From Prosthecobacter debontii (lineage in GTDB: Bacteria > Verrucomicrobiota > Verrucomicrobiia > Verrucomicrobiales > Verrucomicrobiaceae), in contig CAMAQH010000002.1 in NCBI GenBank assembly GCA_945860295.1, positions 100,394-164,393 of the forward strand: a DNA stretch of 64,000 bases, written 5' to 3'. Below the pieces are notes generated by a model. It was not told where the DNA came from. It made no database searches and saw nothing but the letters and a program-made list of their open reading frames with translations. Shown in pieces: positions 58,035-64,000 of this stretch (position 1 is the stretch's first letter; every line of letters begins with the position of its first letter). The position numbers were made by a program, and so were the translations under genes.

Positions 58035-61000
58035 TCAAAACCCTGTCACTTGCGCTGCACCTTCCAGGATTTCGATACGGAACGCCGCCAGCTCACCCGC
58101 TTCTCTCGCGACCACCACACTGATCGGCGTCACTCCGGCAGGCAGGTCGAGCGTCATCTCAGGCGTCACCTCATGAAGCGCGGCGTCGCCCACGACAAGG
58201 TTCACGCACTTTGCCGAACTGAGGCCAAGTTTGACCTTTCCAGGGCTGTCCATTTTGAGACTGAATTGGAGGATCTTGGGGAACCAGGGATACATCTTAA
58301 TCTCTTGCAGTTCAGCCAGCGGCACCGCACCGCTCACCTGAGAGAAAAGAGGTAGCCAGGGGTACTTGCCGTCCTTCTCATGCAGAGCTTGCAGCCCCAC
58401 ATGTCGGACATGGTCGATCACTGCCTTTTCCATGTCGCCCATCGCCCGCCATGTGCGCACATAGCGGTTGGGTTTGATCTTGTAATTGCCTTCCCTTCCG
58501 AGCTCCGAGAGAAAGCGCACGAGGTCCACAAACTCATCTTCGCGCAAGCTCGCTGTTAACCCAGGCGGCATCATGCTAGCAGGACTCATCTGGCGACTGG
58601 CGATCTGTGCCTTGGGCACCTTCACCATCTGATTGGAGGGATCACGAATGATCACCTCATCCGCAGCTTCCTGCACAAGCCCACCCGCAAAGACCTTCCC
58701 GTCCTTCATGCTGATAATGATCATGTGGTAGCCTTCTTTGATCTTCTTGCTCGGTTCCAACAAACTCTCGATCAAATAATCCACGGGCGCACTTCCGCCG
58801 ATGCTCACCAGATTCGGCCCCAAGACACCACCCCCATCACCAATCGCGTGGCAACTCAGACAGAGCATTTGTTGGCGACGATAGATTACTTCTCCACGCG
58901 CTGGATCTCCCTGCGCCTTCACCTTTGCCACCATCGCCGTCATCTGCTCCGGCGTGAGTGTTTGATTCATCTGCTTCACGCCACCAGCGGTGCGTAGAGC
59001 ATCTTCAAGCGGGCCTTTGATGCCACGAGTCGAGACCATGCGGATGGCATCGACGGCGATATATTCAGGAATCGTTTTACCCGCAAGTTCCTTGGCCAGC
59101 ACAGCTGGCAACTGCTTGTTTTTCAAGAATGCGTTCAAGATTGGCGCAGCTTCAGCAGCCGTTTTTACCGACGCGAAAAACTCCACTGCACGCTTAGCAG
59201 CGATCTGGGGTCCGACGTCCGCCAGGCCCTGCACAACAAGCCCACGCAGGTTTTCATGATCACGAAAAACTTGGTCGAAGAAGTCACGCGACTTCACGCC
59301 ACCGAGCCGCGACAAACCCTGCACAGCACCCTCCCGAATCGGCGGCAACGTGTCCGCCTTTGTCAGAATCGTCATCAGTGTTTCGCGAGCTGACTCCACC
59401 TTCCATGCGCCGACTAAAAGCGTGGCGCGATGCACAATTTCAGCTCTAGAACTTCCTAACCAATTCTTAGCGGTTTCCGCAGCCCCTTCTGGTTTCACGC
59501 CGTGGGCAATGCCAGCTTTAACCAGTGCATCCATCAGTCCGACCACTTTTTCAGACATCGCTGGATCATTCACTAGATCCGCGATTTCACGCGCCTGCGC
59601 AGAATCCATTGCATCACCCGCCATCGCCAGCACAGCAGCAGCGTCATCAGCCGCAAGCTTACCAGACTTCAATGACGCAAGCAGCGGCTTGAGCGCCTCA
59701 CTGCGGCCCGTTGCCTTCATCGCATACACGAGATGCTTTGGATTATCATTCAGCTTCAGTGTGCCTTTCAGTGTCAGCGGCAACCAAATATCAGCCTGCT
59801 CACGCGCTGTAAGCTCTAGCAGAAAATCAAGACTCTCGTCCATGCTGCGATCAAGCGCACGCAGCGCTACTTCAAAAGCCTTCGGCTGGCGCATATCCGC
59901 CAACACAGCAAGCGCCCACAGTCGCACCTGGGCATTTTCATCCGTGATGCCTTTGCTCAAGACATCCATAGCCTCAGGCAGCTCGCGCCACCGGTGCGAC
60001 AGGATGCGCAGCGCTGCCGCACGAATGCGCGCATCTGGACTCGCGTAAAGTTCACGCCACAGCCTCGCCGAAAATTTGTTTAACCCTTCACGCGCCCAAG
60101 CCACTTCCAGCATGTGATGCCAATAATTTGCATGGGCTTTATCCAGTGCATCAGTCCAGGTCTTCAGTGCAGGCAACACCTCCGCTACACCGCGCGCGCG
60201 CAGTTCTTGTTTGGCAAATTGACGTGTCCAACCGCGATTGCTCTTTAGCATCTCCAACAGCTCCGGCACTGGCGCACCCACGATCTTGGGCATCTCACTG
60301 AGCGGGCGACCTTTCGCCGTCACACGCCAAATCCGGCCATGCACCTGATCCCTGCGCGGATCACGAAAGTCCACCTCACCGTGCTGAATGATCGGGTTGT
60401 ACCAATCCGCGATGTACAGCGCACCATCCGGCCCCAGACGAATATCAATCGGTCTAAAGGCACGATGATTTGATGCCAGCACATCCGCTTCTTGTTTCGC
60501 GACATAGCTGCTGCCACTGGGCGTAAGTTTGAAACGATTCGTGCGATTACCACGAAAGTCATTGGTGACCCATGAACCCTGCCATTCTTCAGGCCAATGT
60601 GGATCATCAATGTACTCCAGCCCGCATTGCTTCGGTTGGCCTGGACTCAGGCCGCTAAGCGTGCGTGGAGCATTTGGAGATGTTTTGAAAACACTGCCTG
60701 GGAAGATATAATTTAGCCCCTCACCACCCGCGCCATCCGTGGCGAATGACTGGCCCCACTGATCAAATTCATAGCCCCATGGATTGATCAAACCTTTGCT
60801 TACAATTTCCAGCCGCCGCGTCTCTGGTCGGAACTCCCAAACGCCACCGCCCATCAGTCGGCGCACGCCGTGTGGAGTCTCGATATGACTGTGAATGTAG
60901 ATCGACTGATTGAATGACAACAGCCCCTCCGGCGTGTGCCGCAGCGTGTGCAGCAAATGATGCGTGTCCTCCGTGCCAAAGCCGCTCAGCATAATCGTGC

Positions 61001-61445
61001 GCTCATCGGCCTTCATGTCGCCGTTCGTGTCCTTGAGAAACAGCACCTCGGTCGAGTTCGCCACATACGCACCGCCATCACTAGGGATCACGCCCGTCGG
61101 AATGTGCAGCCCTTCCGCAAAGACCGTGGACTTGTCCGCCTTGCCATCATGATCGGTGTCTTCGAGCACGATCACCTGATCCTTCGTTCCGTCACCTGGC
61201 TTGATCTGCGGATAAGTCGTGCTGCTCACCACCCACAGACGGCCCTGCGCATCCCAGTTCATCTGCACCGGCTTCGCGATCATCGGCTCCTGTGCCCAAA
61301 GCGTCACCTCAATGCCCTCCGGCACGACGAAGCCAGCCTTTTGCACCTCTGGATTAGGATCGGGTAGATCAGCCACAGACGTCGGCTGAGACGCTGCCAT
61401 TGGCAGGGCAAAAGCAGCGAGGGAAATAAATAGGCGTGGAATCAT
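58035..61445 (-). CDS. secreted PVC-type dehydrogenase with HEAT-like repeats and c-type haem domain
   Basis: The 1136-residue product has a signal peptide (about residues 1-18), then a six-bladed propeller of the putative membrane-bound dehydrogenase type (about 35-385: 'GIEVTLWAQEPMIAKPVQMN', 'GRLWVVSSTTYPQ', 'DGALYIADWYNPI'), a HEAT-like helical region (about 390-860), and a c-type cytochrome with 'CLSCH' (about residue 890) and 'SMMPPGLTASL' as Met-ligand region. A final domain of about 130 residues is unassigned. Such proteins are numerous in planctomycetes and verrucomicrobia and probably oxidise sugars or alcohols in the periplasm. Divergent from the aminotransferase gene. Confidence 0.9.
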   Translation of the reverse strand: MIPRLFISLAAFALPMAASQPTSVADLPDPNPEVQKAGFVVPEGIEVTLWAQEPMIAKPVQMNWDAQGRLWVVSSTTYPQIKPGDGTKDQVIVLEDTDHDGKADKSTVFAEGLHIPTGVIPSDGGAYVANSTEVLFLKDTNGDMKADERTIMLSGFGTEDTHHLLHTLRHTPEGLLSFNQSIYIHSHIETPHGVRRLMGGGVWEFRPETRRLEIVSKGLINPWGYEFDQWGQSFATDGAGGEGLNYIFPGSVFKTSPNAPRTLSGLSPGQPKQCGLEYIDDPHWPEEWQGSWVTNDFRGNRTNRFKLTPSGSSYVAKQEADVLASNHRAFRPIDIRLGPDGALYIADWYNPIIQHGEVDFRDPRRDQVHGRIWRVTAKGRPLSEMPKIVGAPVPELLEMLKSNRGWTRQFAKQELRARGVAEVLPALKTWTDALDKAHANYWHHMLEVAWAREGLNKFSARLWRELYASPDARIRAAALRILSHRWRELPEAMDVLSKGITDENAQVRLWALAVLADMRQPKAFEVALRALDRSMDESLDFLLELTAREQADIWLPLTLKGTLKLNDNPKHLVYAMKATGRSEALKPLLASLKSGKLAADDAAAVLAMAGDAMDSAQAREIADLVNDPAMSEKVVGLMDALVKAGIAHGVKPEGAAETAKNWLGSSRAEIVHRATLLVGAWKVESARETLMTILTKADTLPPIREGAVQGLSRLGGVKSRDFFDQVFRDHENLRGLVVQGLADVGPQIAAKRAVEFFASVKTAAEAAPILNAFLKNKQLPAVLAKELAGKTIPEYIAVDAIRMVSTRGIKGPLEDALRTAGGVKQMNQTLTPEQMTAMVAKVKAQGDPARGEVIYRRQQMLCLSCHAIGDGGGVLGPNLVSIGGSAPVDYLIESLLEPSKKIKEGYHMIIISMKDGKVFAGGLVQEAADEVIIRDPSNQMVKVPKAQIASRQMSPASMMPPGLTASLREDEFVDLVRFLSELGREGNYKIKPNRYVRTWRAMGDMEKAVIDHVRHVGLQALHEKDGKYPWLPLFSQVSGAVPLAELQEIKMYPWFPKILQFSLKMDSPGKVKLGLSSAKCVNLVVGDAALHEVTPEMTLDLPAGVTPISVVVAREAGELAAFRIEILEGAAQVTGF

Positions 61446-61560
61446 GGCGGGACGCTAGATACGTCTCTTCAAGGCATATCTGGCAAGTCCAAAACCAATC
61501 CGCGCCGCAAAATCTTTCCTCATAAGTTGCGCGCGACCCCTCCAGATCGTAACTCCGAGC

Positions 61561-62724
61561 ATGTCCCTTTTCACCTCTGAAGCCGAGCGTCTCGCCGAGT
61601 TCCCCATCGCCCGTGACAGCATCTTTCTCGCTCATGCTGGCGTCACCATTCTCCCGCAGCGCGTGACCAAAGTCATGCAGGACTACCTGCAAGAGGCCTG
61701 CCTGCGCATGCAGGAGTTCCCCGAAGCCTGGCGTGCCGTCAACGAAACCCGCGCCGTCGCCGCTCAAATGATCGGAGCCAAAGCCAGCGAAATCTCATTA
61801 CTCGGCCCAACCTCCCTAGGCCTCAGCCTCGTCGCTAACGGCCTCGACTGGCAGCCGGGGGATGAAGTCGTGTGTTATCAGGATGACTACCCGGCCAATG
61901 TCTATCCCTGGACCGACCTCGCTCGCCATGGAGTCGTCGTTCGCTTGCTTAAACCCAACGCCCCCGGTGCTATCACACCCGAGTTGGTGGAGGCCGCGCT
62001 GACGCCAAAAACCAAACTCGTCGCCCTCGCCTCCTGCCATTTCATCAGCGGCTACCGCATTCAGATCGACGCCATCGGCCAAATGCTCCGCGCACGCGGC
62101 ATCCTCTTTTGTCTCGATGCCATCCAGACACTCGGAGCCTTTGAGACGCGCGTCGATCATGTCGATTTCCTCAGTGCCGACTCCCACAAGTGGATGCTCG
62201 GCCCCATGGCAGCCGGCATAGTCTATGTGCGGGAGGAAGTAAAAGAGCGCCTCCGCCCCACCCTGCTCGGCTCCTGGAACGTCCATAGCCCAAACTTCAT
62301 CGCCCAACCCGAGATCACCTTCGAGTCCGGCGGCAGGCGCTACGAGCCAGGCGTCCTAAACATCGCAGGCATCCTAGGCATGAAAGCCGGCCTAGAACTC
62401 CTATTAGAGAAAGGCATTCCGGAGGTCAGCGCACAGCTTCTCCGACTTAAAACCAGGCTCATTTTGCAGCTTAATTCCATTGGATTTCACTTCATCGGAC
62501 CCGCTGATGGACCCAATGCCTCAGGCATCAGCACCGCTTTCCGGGAGAAAAGCGGCCCCTCAGTAGAAAAAGTTTACGAGCATCTAACGGCCCAAAATAT
62601 CAGCCCTTCCCTGCGATACGACCGTGCTGGGCAGGCTTATTTGAGATTTAGCCCGCATTTCTATAATACTGAGACGGAAATGGACCGTGTCGCCGAGGCC
62701 ATCGCTCGGACTCCGATCGGCTAA
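61561..62724 (+). CDS. class V aminotransferase / cysteine desulfurase-like enzyme
   Basis: The 387 residues have the class V fold: 'FLAHAGVTILPQRVTKVMQ' at the N-terminus, 'GPTSLGLSLVANGLDWQPGD', 'LVALASCHFISGYRIQIDAI' and the PLP site 'FLSADSHKWMLGPMAAGI' with Lys about residue 208. 'FESGGRRYEPGVLNIAGILG' and 'RYDRAGQAYLRFSPHFYNT' are the usual C-terminal motifs. No Cys loop of IscS/SufS type is seen, so a desulfurase role is less likely than aminotransferase, kynureninase-like or epimerase activity. The ATG at 61561 has no Shine-Dalgarno sequence. The substrate cannot be told. Confidence 0.88.
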   Translation: MSLFTSEAERLAEFPIARDSIFLAHAGVTILPQRVTKVMQDYLQEACLRMQEFPEAWRAVNETRAVAAQMIGAKASEISLLGPTSLGLSLVANGLDWQPGDEVVCYQDDYPANVYPWTDLARHGVVVRLLKPNAPGAITPELVEAALTPKTKLVALASCHFISGYRIQIDAIGQMLRARGILFCLDAIQTLGAFETRVDHVDFLSADSHKWMLGPMAAGIVYVREEVKERLRPTLLGSWNVHSPNFIAQPEITFESGGRRYEPGVLNIAGILGMKAGLELLLEKGIPEVSAQLLRLKTRLILQLNSIGFHFIGPADGPNASGISTAFREKSGPSVEKVYEHLTAQNISPSLRYDRAGQAYLRFSPHFYNTETEMDRVAEAIARTPIG

Positions 62725-62805
62725 ACCCAGCCGCACTAGAAAGACAACACTAGACAGATTCTGTAATCCTTTGTTAGCCTCACGGAAATCGTCACAAATT
62801 ACGAT

Positions 62806-63471
62806 ATGGCAAACAAACCAACACCCAAAAAAGGGGCCGCGAAAAAAATCGCGACCAAGGTGAAAAAGTCCCCAACCCCAGCCAAGCCAGCGAGCAAAGC
62901 CAAGCCCATCGTGAAAAAACCAGTCGCCAAAGCACCAGCCAAAACCGCAGCCAAGGCTCCGGTAAAACCAGCCGCTAAACCCATCACCAAGCCAGCACCG
63001 AAACCGGTCCCTGCTCCTGCCCAAGTCGCTATCGGCAAAAAACCTGATCCCGCTACAGTGGCCACACCCACACCAGCCCCAGCCCCCCTTGCTAGGCTGC
63101 TCCCAGGCCCGAAAGGCTCCACCACCAGCGGCGCGCTGACCATCAGCGTTCAGAGTTCCCAAGGCACGGCTGGTAACGGTAACACCCACGCGGCCAACAT
63201 CCTCGTCGTCATCACCAGTGGCGGCACCCCCGTCGTCGAGCTCAGCCGCGACCACTTCACACTCATGGAGCACTTTGAAGCGCCCGGCCAGACCGCCTGC
63301 TTCAGCAGTAATATTACCTCCTTCCGCAACGCCGGCACCGGAGCCTACCTGCTCCAGACAAAGCCCAATAACGGTGCCCCATGGCGCACGGGCCACCACC
63401 TCGGCCAGCTCCTCGTCTCATCCGATGACGGCCGTCAGGGCCAGGCCGCCATCAAGATCATCATTCGGTAA
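62806..63471 (+). CDS. protein with histone-H1-like Lys/Ala/Pro tail and small globular domain
   Basis: The first about 100 of 221 residues are almost entirely Lys, Ala and Pro ('PAKPASKAKPIVKKPVAKAP'), like the tails of bacterial histone-H1-like proteins. The remaining about 115 ('GALTISVQSSQGTAGNGNTH' onward, with 'ELSRDHFTLMEHFEAPGQTA' and 'HLGQLLVSSDDGRQGQAAI') form a compact beta-type domain I do not recognise. No signal peptide. The tail would bind DNA or another polyanion by charge. A long hairpin follows at 63495, so the gene is probably a single transcription unit. Confidence 0.65.
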   Translation: MANKPTPKKGAAKKIATKVKKSPTPAKPASKAKPIVKKPVAKAPAKTAAKAPVKPAAKPITKPAPKPVPAPAQVAIGKKPDPATVATPTPAPAPLARLLPGPKGSTTSGALTISVQSSQGTAGNGNTHAANILVVITSGGTPVVELSRDHFTLMEHFEAPGQTACFSSNITSFRNAGTGAYLLQTKPNNGAPWRTGHHLGQLLVSSDDGRQGQAAIKIIIR

Positions 63472-63494
63472 TAGAATCTCACCAATCGCAAAGA

Positions 63495-63557
63495 GCAGAG
63501 CAGCAAAGGTTGCAGAGATTTTTATTTCCTCTGCGTTCTTTGCTCCTCTGCTTTTTT
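63495..63557 (+). terminator. long imperfect hairpin followed by T6, likely dispersed repeat and terminator
   Basis: The arms pair as GCAGAG/CTCTGC (63495-63500 and 63546-63551), AGCAAAG/CTTTGCT (63502-63508 and 63538-63544) and CAGAG/CTCTG (63513-63517 and 63529-63533), with six T directly after. Stem wording of this kind (CTCTGC...TTTGCTCCTCTGC) is seen as a dispersed repeat in some bacterial genomes, from general knowledge. Here it lies between the H1-like gene and the Tat-exported isomerase-like gene. Confidence 0.7.
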
Positions 63558-63591
63558 GCTACAAAAATCAAACGCCTTAACTTTCCCGCCC

Positions 63592-64000
63592 ATGAACCGC
63601 CGCCACTTCCTCCAGACTACCGCGCTCTCCGCCGCCTCTCTCGCAGCATCCCCGCTCAGGGCCGCAAATTCAAAGCTCATGATCGGCATGGACCATTTCG
63701 CCGTGCGCGCCACAGGCTGGAAAGCGGCACAGATGATCGACCACGCCATCTCATTGAAGCTTGATACCTGCTTTATCTCCGAGCTGAGCGTCTTTGAATC
63801 CTTTGAAGACGCCTATTTGCAAAGCCTTAAAGACCAGGCCGACAAAGCCGGACTCAAACTCTACATCGGCACCAGCAGCATCTGCCCCACTTCCAATACT
63901 TGGAAACCCACATACGGCACGCCTGAAGAGACACTCGCGCTCACCATCAAAGCCGCCAAGAAACTCGGCTCCCCTGTTGCTCGCTGCTATCTCGGCAACC
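63592..64000 (+). CDS. Tat-exported sugar phosphate isomerase/epimerase-like protein, N-terminal part
   Basis: The first 136 residues are visible and the gene runs off the end. The N-terminus 'MNRRHFLQTTALSAASLAAS' is a twin-arginine signal. The mature part begins 'LMIGMDHFAVRATGWKAAQM' and continues with 'LKLDTCFISELSVFESFEDA' and 'KAAKKLGSPVARCYLGN', a pattern of alternating strands and helices like xylose isomerase-like TIM barrels (AP2EC family), which are often Tat-exported in this group. Substrate unknown. Confidence 0.85.
   Translation, partial: MNRRHFLQTTALSAASLAASPLRAANSKLMIGMDHFAVRATGWKAAQMIDHAISLKLDTCFISELSVFESFEDAYLQSLKDQADKAGLKLYIGTSSICPTSNTWKPTYGTPEETLALTIKAAKKLGSPVARCYLGN

Overview
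The window looks like a chromosomal segment of a verrucomicrobium, probably of the Verrucomicrobium/Prosthecobacter type. This is inferred from gene content. It holds a complete set of prepilin-like proteins of the 'Verru_Chthon cassette' type (A, B, C, D) around a giant autotransporter-type beta-strand-repeat protein, a PVC-type membrane-bound dehydrogenase with a c-type haem domain, a cytochrome/SHD1-like fusion, and Tat-exported Gfo/Idh/MocA and TIM-barrel proteins. No rRNA, tRNA, CRISPR, phage or insertion sequence was seen. Most start codons have no purine-rich Shine-Dalgarno sequence.

Region 1-6.2 kb: the end of a PQQ-type beta-propeller protein, a small unknown protein, an isolated nuoA, a frameshifted Dabb-domain pseudogene, an mlaE-mlaF-mlaD lipid-transport operon (minus) and, divergent from it, ahcY with a strong terminator. 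Region 6.2-13.4 kb: an unrecognised cupin-like protein, a transglutaminase-like protein whose 3' end overlaps a convergent zinc metallopeptidase, a small membrane protein, a three-gene ECF sigma/anti-sigma/secreted-protein operon (minus) with a palindrome inside its candidate promoter, and an AmpS-like peptidase-fold protein. Region 13.4-27.2 kb is mostly on the minus strand: a Tat-exported oxidoreductase; an exonuclease, ABC ATPase, ABC permease and panC in tight order; a short secretin-like fragment; metG; two tiny lipoproteins; a membrane pseudokinase-like protein; and guaB-guaA. One plus-strand cytochrome/SHD1-like gene lies among them.

Region 27.2-57.9 kb is the centrepiece, a roughly 30.6 kb minus-strand cassette in the order B, giant protein (7536 aa), A (1801 aa), C, D. 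B, C and D carry type IV prepilin signals. A has a GspK/PilX-like N-terminus and an internal motif resembling the GspK 'D-E-x-x-K-[IL]-N-[IL]-N' signature. I infer that the four correspond to the minor pseudopilin quartet GspI/J/H/K (PilV/PilW/FimT/PilX) and may form a dedicated tip complex that exports or displays the giant protein. The giant protein is a mosaic of at least seven repeat families, one nested inside another, with no recognisable C-terminal barrel or sorting signal. A candidate promoter precedes B. A second one, overlapping four exactly 10-bp-phased A/T repeats, precedes A.

Region 57.9-64 kb: a large secreted dehydrogenase/HEAT/cytochrome protein (minus), then on the plus strand a class V aminotransferase, a protein with a histone-H1-like Lys/Ala/Pro tail, a long hairpin resembling a dispersed repeat, and the start of a Tat-exported sugar isomerase-like protein that runs off the window.
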